Assembly: GCF_008974245.1 (NCBI RefSeq)
Contig: NZ_BBZI01000005.1
Span: forward strand, 158,180 to 222,179
Length of the DNA: 64,000 bases
Direction of reading: 5' to 3'
Origin: Streptomyces abyssomicinicus
GTDB lineage: Bacteria > Actinomycetota > Actinomycetes > Streptomycetales > Streptomycetaceae
Shown here: in pieces, positions 25,028 through 33,718 of the stretch
How the letters are laid out: each line of letters opens with the position of its first letter
Position numbering within the stretch: position 1 is the first letter of the stretch
The notes under the pieces: generated by a model
Told to the model about the DNA's origin: nothing
The model's database searches: none
Seen by the model: only the letters and a program-made list of their open reading frames with translations
Program-made: the position numbers and the translations under genes

Positions 25028-26307
25028 CGGGACACCCCGCGACGCAGCGCGTGACGGGCGCGCGCGTAGCCCAGCGGCCCGTAGAGCATGCCCCGGCGCT
25101 GGAGCCGGGAGAGCCGCCTCGGCCAGGGGTGGTCGCGCCGGTCGTGCCCGCCCGGCGCCGCGCCGTCACCGCCCGCGTCGCGGGCGGCGGTGAGCCGCCG
25201 GGCGTGGGCCAGGCCGGCCGGCAGCCGGCGCAGCAGCGCGGGCAGCAGCGCGGGGCGGCGCACCAGGACCGCCGTCAGGTAGGCGGTCAGCCCGGCGCCG
25301 TAGCCGAACGCCTGGTTCTCCAGGTCGCGCCAGGTCTCCCGGTGGTGGTGCCAGACCAGCGCCCGCGGCACGTACCGCAGCCGGTGGCCGTCGCCGATCA
25401 CGCGGACGAAGCCGTACAGGTCGTCGCCGCCCCGCGCCGGGGTGCCCGTGCCGGTCGCCGCGTCGAACCCGCCGACCGAGCGGAGCACCGCGGTGCGGAA
25501 CGCCATCGCCGCCCCCGACCCGAACCGCCCCGCGGTGAACGGGAACAGCGGATCGTCGGCCGGCGGAGCGGCGGGGTCGTACACGCGCGGCGCGAACCCC
25601 TTCGCGAAGCCCCCGTTGCTCTCCAGCAGCACCTGCGCCGGGGTGCGCAGCCGGGCGGGCAGGATCAGCCCGGTCGTGCAGCCCAGCCCGGGGTCCGCGG
25701 CGAACGGGGCGGTCAGCTCGGACAGCCAGCGCGGATCGGCGACCACGTCGTCGTCGGTGAACGCCACCACCTCGCCGCTCGTCGCCGCCAGGCCCGCGTT
25801 GTGGGCGCGGGCGAGCCCGGGGCCCGGCTCCCGCACGTACCGCACGCGCTCCCCGTACCGGCCCTCGACCAGCTCGCGGGTGGCCGTGGTGACCGGCGCG
25901 TTGTCCACCACGACGACCTCGAAGTCCGGGTGGTCCTGGGCGAGCAGCGAGTCGACCGCCCGGGCCAGCTGCTCCGCCCGTTCCCGGGTGGCGACCACCA
26001 CGGTGGTGCGCGGCGGCCGCCCCGGCGGCGGCCCGTCGTCGGGCGGCGACGGCAACGCCCGCGCGGCCTCGGCCACCACGTCCCGCGGCTCCTCGCCCTC
26101 CGGCACGGTGACCAGCAGCGTGCCCGCAGGCACCCCGCCCCGCCGGACCAGGGCGAACACCTCCCCGTGCGTGAGCGGCGGGCTCCCGGGGCCCGGGCGG
26201 AGCACCGGCGGGGCCTCCGCGGCGTCCGGGAGGTCCAGCTCGGCGACCTGCACGGGCCGGACGGCCAGGAATCTGTCGATCTCCCGCTGTGTCGTACCGC
26301 TGCGCAT
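25024..26307 (-). CDS. Family 2 glycosyltransferase
   Basis: A 427-residue inverting GT2 enzyme. An N-terminal extension of about 90 residues precedes the GT-A core, which starts at TTVVVATRERAEQLARAVDSL and includes VVVDNAP, the FTDDDVV Asp cluster for nucleotide sugar and metal, and a late GGDDLYGF (ED-like acceptor motif). The C-terminal 60 residues are basic and may bind the membrane. It would add a sugar to a lipid-linked or surface glycan. The start at 26307 is preceded by GGGGGAG. It forms a leftward pair with the deacetylase and sits between the rightward polysaccharide operon and an acyltransferase gene. Confidence 0.85.
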   Translation of the reverse strand: MRSGTTQREIDRFLAVRPVQVAELDLPDAAEAPPVLRPGPGSPPLTHGEVFALVRRGGVPAGTLLVTVPEGEEPRDVVAEAARALPSPPDDGPPPGRPPRTTVVVATRERAEQLARAVDSLLAQDHPDFEVVVVDNAPVTTATRELVEGRYGERVRYVREPGPGLARAHNAGLAATSGEVVAFTDDDVVADPRWLSELTAPFAADPGLGCTTGLILPARLRTPAQVLLESNGGFAKGFAPRVYDPAAPPADDPLFPFTAGRFGSGAAMAFRTAVLRSVGGFDAATGTGTPARGGDDLYGFVRVIGDGHRLRYVPRALVWHHHRETWRDLENQAFGYGAGLTAYLTAVLVRRPALLPALLRRLPAGLAHARRLTAARDAGGDGAAPGGHDRRDHPWPRRLSRLQRRGMLYGPLGYARARHALRRGVSR

Positions 26308-26407
26308 CCGAACTCCCCCTGTGTCCGGCCGGGTCAGGCCGTGTCCGACGTGCTCCGGCGATTGCGGTGACTGCTGAACGTGACGGTGGTGCGGGGCGCC
26401 GCGCCTC

Positions 26408-27538
26408 TCAACCCCGCAGTCTCCCCGCGGCCTTGAGGCTCCGGGACGCCAGTGAGGCCAGGCGGGGCCGGCTCCGCACGAACCCCTGGGCCCGGCGTGC
26501 GGGTTCACGTCCCAGCCAGTGCAGCGCGGCGCCGGCCCCCGGCCGGATCACAGTCCCTTCGTGGACCCGCAGCTCCCCGGTCTTGAGCGCGTCCTTGTAC
26601 TCGGCCGCCCCCCGTCCCATGTCCAGCAGCCCGATGCCTGCCGCGGCGGCCGCCTCGGCCATCCGCAGGTGCAGCACCAGTCCCGGCGAGTACTTCGCCA
26701 ACTCCGGTTCGTACGCGGGGAACCAGCAGGCCAGCACGGTCGACGAGCGCAGTCCGAAGTGCGCGGCCACCGGCCGGTCGGCGGCGTAGAGCACCGAGAG
26801 CACGCCCGCGCACTCCCGCGCCCGGGTGACGGCCAGCCGGCGCACCAGGCGGCTGATCCACTCCTGCGCGAAGCGGTCCCGCCGTCCGGTGCGGCGGTAC
26901 TGCGCCGACTTCCACGCCATCAGGGTCTCCAGCGCCCGCGGGTCCCGTTCGTCGAAGACGAACCGCACCTCGCCGACCTGGCGGCCGAGCCTGCGCTCCT
27001 TGGCCAGCGTGGTCCTCAGGAACTTCGGCGACCGCCGCCGCAGGTCCTCCAGATACGCCGGATAGCCGTCGGCGACATCGATCACGTACGACGGGTAGGC
27101 ATCGGCGCAGTGGTCGGCGAACAGCGTCTGGCCGTCCTCCAGGTTGTCGAAGGTGAAGCTGTTCAGCGAGCACGCCCGCAGCAACTCCTCGCCGCCCAGG
27201 GCCGTTCCGGGCCGCAGCACGGCGCCCTGGAGGTCGGAGACACCGAGCCCGAGGGCCCGTCCGCCGCCCCACACGTTCCTCTCGAACGGCAGGAACCCGA
27301 CGATCCCCCGGTCGTCGGCACCGCCGCTCGCGCCGCGCCTCTCCTCGATCACCGCCACCCGCGCCCGCGGCCTGACCTGGCCCAGGGCGACCGCGAACTC
27401 CGGTTCCATGAAGGGATTCCTGATCGCGCCCGACGTGACCCGCAACTCCCGCCAGCTCTCGGTCTCCTCCGCCCCGAGCTGCCCGGGCCTCAGCACACGA
27501 ACATGTCGTCCACCGCTCACGATGACCCCCCGGTCCAT
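26408..27538 (-). CDS. FemAB/CelD-like GNAT-fold acyltransferase
   Basis: A 376-residue protein of the CelD/BcsL-FemAB acyltransferase type. The double GNAT fold is suggested by PSYVIDV..., SPKFLRTTLAKERRL, AWKSAQYRRTG and the final YKDALKTG segment, which is typical of this group in exopolysaccharide loci. The family transfers an acyl or aminoacyl group to sugars or peptidoglycan precursors. GTG 27520, preceded by GGGGGG, is an alternative start to ATG 27538. It probably decorates the polymer of this locus; the group transferred is unknown. Confidence 0.75.
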   Translation of the reverse strand: MDRGVIVSGGRHVRVLRPGQLGAEETESWRELRVTSGAIRNPFMEPEFAVALGQVRPRARVAVIEERRGASGGADDRGIVGFLPFERNVWGGGRALGLGVSDLQGAVLRPGTALGGEELLRACSLNSFTFDNLEDGQTLFADHCADAYPSYVIDVADGYPAYLEDLRRRSPKFLRTTLAKERRLGRQVGEVRFVFDERDPRALETLMAWKSAQYRRTGRRDRFAQEWISRLVRRLAVTRARECAGVLSVLYAADRPVAAHFGLRSSTVLACWFPAYEPELAKYSPGLVLHLRMAEAAAAAGIGLLDMGRGAAEYKDALKTGELRVHEGTVIRPGAGAALHWLGREPARRAQGFVRSRPRLASLASRSLKAAGRLRG

Positions 27539-27899
27539 GCCTTACAGCCCCCACGGCCCCCGGACCCCCCGGTCCGCGGACACCGCGAGGATCGTACAGC
27601 GGCCCCGGGCTCTCCGGTAGATACCGCCGCAGGCCGTGACCAAGCCATGGGAATCCGACAACCGTCGCATTGGGTTCACCGCGCCGGAGTTGACGGGAGT
27701 GGCCCCCGCGGTTCCGAGGCCCCGGCCCCACCCGCCACGTCCGGGGCGGTGTGCGCGCGCGTTCCGGCGCTGCCGACAACGCCTGGCCGGGACGCATGCC
27801 GCCCTATAGCGTTGGCCTTCCCTCCGCGTCGTCGCCCGCGTCGCCGCCCGCGTCGCGCGGAGACGTTCGACAGGATTTCGACAGGATCAGGACGGAAGC
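27539..27899. promoter_or_regulatory. Divergent intergenic region with an 11-bp tandem repeat
   Basis: This 361-base gap separates the leftward acyltransferase from the rightward DUF1707 gene. TTCGACAGGAT occurs twice head-to-tail at 27866-27887, just before the latter. TATAGC near 27807 could be a -10 box. No convincing gene is present. Confidence 0.4.
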
Positions 27900-28559
27900 A
27901 TGCCGGGAGAGAAGCCGCCCACCGGAAAGCACTCCGCCTCCGGGTCGTCGCCCGAACTGCGGGCCTCCCACGCGGACCGTGACCGTGTGGTGGACGTGCT
28001 GCGCGTAGCGGCGGGGGACGGGCTGCTGACCGCGGAGGAGCTCGACGAGCGCCTGGAGGTCGCCCTGTCCGCGCGGACCCTCGGTGAACTGGAGCCGCTC
28101 ACGGCCGACCTGCCGCCCGTGGCGGTCGCGGGCGCCCCGGCCGGCACCGAGGTCAAGGACCTCGTCCGCATCGAACAGGCCCACAGCGGCGCCGTGCGGC
28201 GCGCGGGGCGCTGGGTGGTACCGCGGAAGCTCGAACTCGCGGTGACCTTCTGCGACGTGACGCTCGACTTCACCGACGCGGTGATCACGCACGACACCCT
28301 GCGGATCGACGTGCAGATGGTGGGGAAGACCCTGACCCTGATCACCAGGCCCGGCGTCGAGGTCGACACCGACGGTCTGCAACTCGGGTTCTGCCGGGTC
28401 AGCAACCACCCCTCGCCGGGTGCCGCGCACGCGCCGGCCGTCCTGCGGGTGGAGCTGACCGGCCAGAAGACCCACGGCCGTATCGTCGTCCGGCCGCCGC
28501 GGCGGACGTTCGGACAGTGGCTGCTGCGCAGGCCGGGAACCGCCCCCGAAGCCGTGTGA
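27900..28559 (+). CDS. DUF1707 domain protein
   Basis: A 219-residue soluble protein. Residues 18-70 form the DUF1707 (SHOCT-like) module: ELRASHADRDRVVDVLRVAAGDGLLTAEELDERL. Streptomyces has many proteins with this module; it is thought to mediate oligomerisation or membrane association, but no function is proven. The second half is a beta-rich region reminiscent of LiaF-like C-terminal domains (VTFCDVTLDFTDAVI). The gene stands alone; the ribosome site is GGACGGAAG. Confidence 0.8.
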   Translation: MPGEKPPTGKHSASGSSPELRASHADRDRVVDVLRVAAGDGLLTAEELDERLEVALSARTLGELEPLTADLPPVAVAGAPAGTEVKDLVRIEQAHSGAVRRAGRWVVPRKLELAVTFCDVTLDFTDAVITHDTLRIDVQMVGKTLTLITRPGVEVDTDGLQLGFCRVSNHPSPGAAHAPAVLRVELTGQKTHGRIVVRPPRRTFGQWLLRRPGTAPEAV

Positions 28560-28668
28560 CGGCCCCGCACCCCGGCACGGGGCGTGTCGCGCAGCCGGTC
28601 GCCCCGTCACCGGCCTGAGCGCGACCCCGCGGCGCCGGGGGCGCCCGGGGGAGCGGACCGGCGGCCGG

Positions 28669-29103
28669 TCAGGACTCGGGGCAGAGGGTGCTGCGCAGCC
28701 CGATGTTGAGGTGGCGTCCGTCGTCGTCGGTCAGGGTGACGCCGTCGTAGGAGAACCGCTGCGCGGCCGCGTGGTCGGGGTCCTCGGCGCCGCCGTCGAG
28801 AGCCGCGCACTGGTTGCGAGCCGCGTCGATGGCCTTGTCCTCGTCGTGGATGAGCTCGCCGTTGACGTCCTGGACGGCCTGGAGGACGGCGCTTCGCAGG
28901 TCGCCGTCCGGCTCGGGCGGGATGCCGGCGGCCTCGGCGGCGGCGCTGCCGTCCGCGGCGTCGGGCGCGGCGGGAGCGCTGCTCCCGGCGGAACCTGCCT
29001 TGCCGTCGTCGGCGCGGTCACCGTTCGTGTCGCCGCTGCCGCAGCCGACGAGGGTGAGGGCGAGTACGGCGGTGACGGCCGCGGTGGTGGTGCGGATGCG
29101 CAT
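28669..29103 (-). CDS. Small secreted lipoprotein
   Basis: A 144-residue lipoprotein. The signal peptide ends in the lipobox LVGC, with C21 as the lipidated residue. An Asp/Ala/Ser-rich linker follows, then a small domain with two cysteines (C99 and C141) that could pair. ATG 29103 is preceded by GGGGGAATC. I do not recognise the domain. The gene is convergent with the DUF1707 gene and has no operon partner. Confidence 0.75.
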   Translation of the reverse strand: MRIRTTTAAVTAVLALTLVGCGSGDTNGDRADDGKAGSAGSSAPAAPDAADGSAAAEAAGIPPEPDGDLRSAVLQAVQDVNGELIHDEDKAIDAARNQCAALDGGAEDPDHAAAQRFSYDGVTLTDDDGRHLNIGLRSTLCPES

Positions 29104-29386
29104 GATTCCCCCGATGTGTTGGACGCGTAGGCGGAAGCATGACGCAGGCGGGGCGGAAGGCCCCGCGTGGTGACGCCGCTGTGACAGTACGAGGATCATG
29201 CCGTACCACTCGACGCTTCGGCGGGGGTGCGAAGGCGACGTTTCGCTCTCGCGGGGGGCTTCGGCCGCTGCCGCCGCGGGCCGGGAAACACGGTTGGCCC
29301 GCCGCGGACGGCGCACGTAATCTCGGCCTCCGCGCCGCCGGACCGGGCGGCGGAACCGGTGGCCCGACTCGTGGGAGCGGAACGGC

Positions 29387-29905
29387 ATGACGGAACTCCT
29401 CCCCTTCGACCCCGCGCACTCGGCGGCGGTGGCCGGCTGGCCGGCGTCCGCGACCGAAGCCGTCCTGTGGTGCGGGGCCCGGGAGTTCCCCGTCCCCGCC
29501 CGGACCGTCGACACCTGGCGGCAGGACGACGACGTGCACGCCTTCGGGCTGTACGACGAGGGGCGCCTCCTCGCCTACGGGGAGGTGTGGCACGACACCG
29601 AGGAGGACGAGGCCGAACTGGCCCGGCTCATCGTGGATCCCGGGGCCCGTGGCCGGGGGGTGGGCCGGGAGCTCGTGCGGGCGCTGGCGGAGCGGGCCGG
29701 CGACGCGGGGTTCGAGGACGTCTTCCTCCGGGTGCACCCGGACAACGAGCGGGCGATCCGGTGTTACCGGGGAGCCGGGTTCACGCCGGTCGATCCCGGT
29801 CTCGCGCGGGACTGGAACGCCGCCCAGCCGGTCGCCTACGTCTGGCTGCGGCACGAGCCCGCACCGTGCGCCCGTCCCGCGGACTCCCCGGCCGAGGGCG
29901 GCTGA
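29387..29905 (+). CDS. GNAT-family N-acetyltransferase
   Basis: A 172-residue GNAT protein. The acetyl-CoA pyrophosphate loop is PGARGRGVGRELV (R-G-x-G-x-G/A type), preceded by the ARLIVD strand, and the end has the CYRGAGF segment typical of RimI-like members. It transfers an acetyl group from acetyl-CoA to an amine; the substrate is unknown. It is followed nine bases after its stop by a hairpin at 29914-29938 and then by an oxidoreductase remnant. Confidence 0.82.
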   Translation: MTELLPFDPAHSAAVAGWPASATEAVLWCGAREFPVPARTVDTWRQDDDVHAFGLYDEGRLLAYGEVWHDTEEDEAELARLIVDPGARGRGVGRELVRALAERAGDAGFEDVFLRVHPDNERAIRCYRGAGFTPVDPGLARDWNAAQPVAYVWLRHEPAPCARPADSPAEGG

Positions 29906-29913
29906 CCCGGCCC

Positions 29914-29938
29914 GCCGGGTGATCCACCGTCACCCGGC
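29914..29938 (+). terminator. Hairpin after the GNAT gene
   Basis: Perfect 9-bp arms (GCCGGGTGA and TCACCCGGC) flank a 7-base loop, starting nine bases past the acetyltransferase stop codon. Confidence 0.65.
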
Positions 29939-29950
29939 CGTACCCCGACC

Positions 29951-30420
29951 CGCCTCGGGTCCCTGGGCCGCCCCGACGGCCGCACCGTCCTGGACGACGA
30001 CCTCGACCGCGACGTGCTGATCGTGGCCGGCGGCACCGGCTGGGCCACGGCGAAGGCGCTGCTGGAGGAACTCGCCCACCGCCGCCCCCTGGGCCGCACC
30101 GTCCACCTGTTCGTCGGCGCCCGCGGCGCGGCGGGGTTCTACGACGGCACCGCCCTGGCACGGCTCGAGGCACGGTCCCCCTGGCTGCGGGTCACCCGCG
30201 TCACCGAGGCCGACGGGCCGGACGCCCTGCCCGCGGCGGTCGTGCGGGCCGCGGACTGGAGCGACCACACGGCCTACCTGAGCGGCCCCGCCGGGCTGGT
30301 CGCCACCACCGCCGCACTGCTGCGGCAGTCCGGTGTCCCGGACGACCGCGTCCGTCACGACCCGTTCCCCGTCGGCCCGGGCCCGGTCGCCACCGTCGGC
30401 CGGCCGGCGGCCCTCGGAAG
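29951..30420 (+). pseudogene. Remnant of an FAD/NAD-binding oxidoreductase (C-terminal half)
   Basis: The frame reads LGSLGRPDGRTVLDDDL, then DVLIVAGGTGWATAKALLEEL, then YLSGPAGLVATTAALLRQSG and DRVRHDPF. This is the NAD-binding half of a flavohemoglobin/ferredoxin-reductase-type enzyme, including the GGTG dinucleotide motif and a CGP-like SGPAG. The globin or ferredoxin part, the flavin RxYS motif, a start codon with ribosome site and the normal stop are all missing. The frame runs on to 30790 through Pro/Arg/Ala-rich sequence unlike the family. I read it as a decayed gene fragment. Confidence 0.65.
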
Positions 30421-31061
30421 GCGCGTGGCCCCCAGGCGGCCGCCACCGGGTGCTGACGCACCCGCGCGCGCCGCGCTGACGCACCCGCGCGCGCCGCGCG
30501 CGCCCGCGCGGGCCGTCCCGGCACCGGCCGACCTGGCACCTGGTCGGCCGGTGCCAGCGCGCCCGTCCTGCCCATGTCGGCGGCGCGGGCGACCGCGGCC
30601 AGGGAGGCGCCGACGTGATTCCCCACCAAAGCCTTCATCCGGCACACGGAAGATCAGCGGTTTCTTCACAATCGCATTCACGATTCCGCCACAACCGAAT
30701 GCGCACACTCACCGGCGTCACAAACAATTGACTTACCGTCGGCTCCCGTCACGTTCGAAAGGGCTGAAATGCCACCGCCGAATGTCCTGACATGGCAGAC
30801 AAAGGCTTACGAGCAGCGCACGGCATATCTCGCGCATTGATGTCAATCGGCCCCGGTCCGGGGAATTCTCCCCGGATTTGCGCGGGGTGCGGAACGGTGG
30901 TTCCATCTCGCCCGTCAAAGAAATGGAGGCCCGCCTCCGCGACATGACAGGCCGTCACGGTGCCGTCTCGAGATTGTCGACCCGGCGCGGCGAAGGCATG
31001 AAATCGAGAACGGCGACCGCCCTTTCGGAACGGGTGGCGCGGCCGATCGGGAAGGAGCGAC
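30421..31061. other. Gene-free, locally AT-richer stretch
   Basis: About 640 bases without a supported gene. The part from about 30640 to 31020 is visibly AT-richer than its surroundings and holds a possible -35 TTGACT at 30728 without an obvious partner. It probably contains the promoter of the following Cys-motif/YeeE operon and decayed sequence from the preceding remnant. Confidence 0.4.
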
Positions 31062-31592
31062 GTGAGTTGCTCGCACGCCACAGGGTGTCCCCTGTTCCCG
31101 CTGCTCAGGGAGAGCTTGCGGGGTTGGCGCGACTATTACTGCGACAGCGACGACCAGTGGCTCGGCTGCGCGCGCTACCAGATGTCACTCACCGGCGAGC
31201 GCGTGCCGATCAGCCTGCTGCCCAACGGGGCTCACGCACGGCACTTCGAGGACGCCGCCGCCGACACGGGCCGGTCCCGCCCCGCCGGCCCGGGGCAGGC
31301 GCCGCGGCAGGCCCCGCCACCACGGCACGACCCGTGGGCGTCAGGGGACGCGTTCGGGGCACGGCCGGCAGCGGCCCGGCCGCCCGCGCCGCCCGGACAT
31401 CGGATCCCGGCGCCGGACAGCGTGACCCCGTGGGCGGCGTCCGCGCCGAGGCCCGTCACGCACGACCGGCCGTCATCACCTCCGGGGGTCTCCCGGCCTC
31501 ATGCGCACCCCACCCGACACGGGCGGCAGGCGCGCGGCTCCCGGCGCGGCTGGTGGGCCCGGTTCACCGATTGGATGAGAGGAGCCGCATGA
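31062..31592 (+). CDS. Cysteine-motif protein heading a sulfur-transport operon
   Basis: A 176-residue protein. The first 60 residues carry four cysteines at 3, 9, 27 and 36 in the spacing C-x5-C-x17-C-x8-C, followed by G-E-R-V-P-I-S-L-L-P-N-G. The rest is a disordered Pro/Ala/Arg linker ending in a basic-aromatic WWARFTDWM segment. The motif could bind a metal or Fe-S cluster, or carry sulfur; similar Cys-rich headers occur on some bacterial signalling proteins. GTG 31062 follows GAAGGAG. The stop overlaps the start of the first YeeE/YedE gene (ATGA), which suggests that it serves the transporter. Confidence 0.65.
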   Translation: MSCSHATGCPLFPLLRESLRGWRDYYCDSDDQWLGCARYQMSLTGERVPISLLPNGAHARHFEDAAADTGRSRPAGPGQAPRQAPPPRHDPWASGDAFGARPAAARPPAPPGHRIPAPDSVTPWAASAPRPVTHDRPSSPPGVSRPHAHPTRHGRQARGSRRGWWARFTDWMRGAA

Positions 31593-32272
31593 CCACCTAC
31601 TGGCCCTGGTGGGCGGGTGCCGTCGGACTCGCTCTGGTCACCGTGTACTACTCCCTCGCCACCGACCGGTCCTTCGGGGTGTCGTCCGCGTGGGACCGCG
31701 TGCTGCACTGGCGCCGCGAACGCCGCCTGGAGCGGATGGACGAGGAATTCGCCGACAACCAGGCTCTCGCCGAGGCGCTCGCGGCGGCCACGGCCGAGCA
31801 TTTCGGCACCGGCCCGTCCGCCGCGCAGCAGGTCGCACACGGGCAGTCGTGGCCGCACCGGGCGGACGTCCACGGGCAGTCGTGGCCGCAGCGGGCGGAC
31901 GTCGAACCGCCGGTGAGTGACGCCCCCACTCCCACGAGCGTGCGCCCGGCCCCGCTGGTCACCCAGGCCGCCCTGCTGGTCTCGATCTTCCTCGGCGGGC
32001 TGATCGCCGCGGTCACCTCCGGGCGGTTCGACCTCCGCCTCGACATGGGCCCGGGTTTCCGGAGCCTGGTGACCGCGGATCCGACCATGATGATCGTCCT
32101 CCTGTTCACGGGAGGCGTGCTGGTCGGCTTCGGCACCCGGCTGGCGGGCGGCTGCAGCTCCGGCCACGGGCTCAACGGCTGCGGCCGTCTGAGCCCGGTC
32201 AGCATCGTCGCGACCGCCGTGTTCTTCGGCACCGCCGCCGCGGTGTCGTTCCTCCTGTGGAAGGTGTTCTGA
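31589..32272 (+). CDS. YeeE/YedE-family transporter subunit, first half
   Basis: A 227-residue protein with one N-terminal helix and a cytoplasmic loop containing an 11-residue duplication (HGQSWPHRADV then HGQSWPQRADV). At least three C-terminal helices follow, with G-G-C-S-S-G-H-G-L-N-G, the conserved Cys motif of YeeE/YedE (TsuA-like) sulfur transporters. In TsuA conserved cysteines relay thiosulfate through the membrane. Here the family is split over two genes, this one and the next, which overlap by one base (TGATG). It probably takes up thiosulfate or a related sulfur compound. Confidence 0.78.
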   Translation: MTTYWPWWAGAVGLALVTVYYSLATDRSFGVSSAWDRVLHWRRERRLERMDEEFADNQALAEALAAATAEHFGTGPSAAQQVAHGQSWPHRADVHGQSWPQRADVEPPVSDAPTPTSVRPAPLVTQAALLVSIFLGGLIAAVTSGRFDLRLDMGPGFRSLVTADPTMMIVLLFTGGVLVGFGTRLAGGCSSGHGLNGCGRLSPVSIVATAVFFGTAAAVSFLLWKVF

Positions 32273-32688
32273 TGCGTACCCGGGGCGCGATACTGCTGGC
32301 CACCGTCGTCACCGGACTGGGCCTCGGCTTCACCGTCACCAACATCGGCTTCGGCGACTACGCCGAGCTGAACCGCATGTTCACCTTCCAGGACCCCCGC
32401 ATGCTCCTCTCCTTCGGCGGCGCCGTGGTGATCATCGCGTGCGTGTTCGCGCTGCTGCGGGTCCGCCGTACCCCTGGGCGGATCCACGCCGGCGTGATCC
32501 CTGGCGCGGTGCTGTTCGGAACCGGCTGGGCGATCTCGGGCGGGTGCCCCGCGATCCCGATCATCCAGGTCGCCGGCGGATACCTGCCCGCCCTGGTCAC
32601 CATCGTCGGCGTCGTCGTCGGGATCCGGCTGTGCCGCTGGTCCAACGGCCGGTACTTCCACCTCGACCGCGGCTCCTGCGGGCTGTGA
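32272..32688 (+). CDS. YeeE/YedE-family transporter subunit, second half
   Basis: A 138-residue membrane protein with about four helices and the second conserved Cys motif G-G-C-P-A-I-P-I-I-Q-V of the YeeE/YedE family. Split YeeE/YedE pairs are known in bacteria, and the two halves are expected to make one channel. The start overlaps the stop of the first half, so they are translationally coupled. The C-terminus is basic and ends RGSCGL, with one extra Cys. Confidence 0.8.
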   Translation: MRTRGAILLATVVTGLGLGFTVTNIGFGDYAELNRMFTFQDPRMLLSFGGAVVIIACVFALLRVRRTPGRIHAGVIPGAVLFGTGWAISGGCPAIPIIQVAGGYLPALVTIVGVVVGIRLCRWSNGRYFHLDRGSCGL

Positions 32689-32824
32689 CCGACGGCGCGG
32701 GTCGGCCGAGGACCCGGCCGGCCCCCGCCGGAGGCGCGGTCGCCCGGCCGCCCGGTCGCCCGGTCGCACGGCGAACCGGTGGGCTGCGGCGGAGTGGCAC
32801 TGCCGACCGGAGCGCCCGCCGGGA

Positions 32825-33718
32825 TCAACCGGCCGGCGCCGTTCGCGGCGTCCTGATGCCGTCGACGATGCGGGTCCAGTTGTCCTTCCCGCGGCCGTCG
32901 GCGATCGCGCGCCGGTAGTGCGCCTGCACGGCACGGGGGAGGGCGAGGTCGACCCCGGCGCCGCCGCTGGCGGCGACGATGTGGTCCGCCGTCGCGCCCA
33001 TCATGGTCACCGTGCTCAGGTGGCCCGGATGCTCGCCGGCGTCGATCTGCGGGCCGATGTCCTCGCCGGCCTGGAGCATCGCCGGGATGCCGGTGAACGT
33101 CGGCATCAGCTCCGAGACCGCCTCCGCCGCGGTGATGCCGGCCGAGCCCAGCAGCGCGGTGGCGTGCATCAGCGCCGAGAGGCTCGTCAGGAACACGTCG
33201 AGGTGTGCGAGGTACATCAACTGCGCCAGCCCGGCGTCCTCGCCGAGGTGGCGCGGCGCTCCGAGCCGGGCCAGTACCGGGCGGTGCGCCTCGAAGACCC
33301 CGCGCGGTCCGCTGTAGTACGCGTACGCCGCCCCGGTGCCCACCATGGGGGCGGGCACCATCACACCACCGGTCACGAAGTGCGCCCCGTGCCCGGCGGC
33401 CCAGGCCGCGGCCTCACGGGCCCGGTCGGGGGTGTCCGAGCTCAGGTTGACGACCGTGCGACCGGCCAAGGCCGTGGCCGCGGGGCCGAGAATGTCGTAC
33501 ATCGCCTGGTAGTCGGTGAGGCTGAGGATCACCAGCTCGCTCGCGGCGAGGGCGTCGGCGGGCGAGGCGGCCAGGGTGGCGCCCTCCGCCACGACGTCGT
33601 CGGCGCGATGGGCGGTGCGGTTCCAGACGGTGACCGGGTGGCCGGCGGCGAGCAGCGTACGGACCATGGCCTGGCCCATCGGGCCCAGACCGATCAGTGT
33701 GACGGGCGTGGCGCTCAT
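32825..33718 (-). CDS. NADPH-dependent imine reductase-like protein (Tyr type)
   Basis: A 297-residue beta-hydroxyacid dehydrogenase/imine reductase (IRED) family member. It has GLGPMG at 10-15 for the dinucleotide and VWNRT at 31-35, whose Arg and Thr read the NADPH phosphate. By eye, Y170 in AQLMYLAHL aligns with the position-187 proton-donor residue of studied IREDs, where some enzymes have Asp and others Tyr. It would reduce a cyclic imine or similar substrate. It overlaps the upstream paralogue by four bases (ATGA), so the two form one leftward operon under the divergent HxlR regulator. Confidence 0.8.
   Translation of the reverse strand: MSATPVTLIGLGPMGQAMVRTLLAAGHPVTVWNRTAHRADDVVAEGATLAASPADALAASELVILSLTDYQAMYDILGPAATALAGRTVVNLSSDTPDRAREAAAWAAGHGAHFVTGGVMVPAPMVGTGAAYAYYSGPRGVFEAHRPVLARLGAPRHLGEDAGLAQLMYLAHLDVFLTSLSALMHATALLGSAGITAAEAVSELMPTFTGIPAMLQAGEDIGPQIDAGEHPGHLSTVTMMGATADHIVAASGGAGVDLALPRAVQAHYRRAIADGRGKDNWTRIVDGIRTPRTAPAG

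Noticed and set aside
28631..28645. Hairpin GGCGCC/GGCGCC after the lipoprotein gene
   Set aside because: Six-base arms with a three-base loop are common by chance at this GC content.
30014..30790. A 258-residue protein starting at GTG 30014
   Set aside because: It has only half of a reductase domain, no ribosome site and a low-complexity end; better explained as a gene remnant.
30733..31081. Minus-strand small frames and a plus-strand 50-codon frame at 30792
   Set aside because: None has a ribosome site or recognisable content; the stretch is AT-richer, so chance frames are expected.
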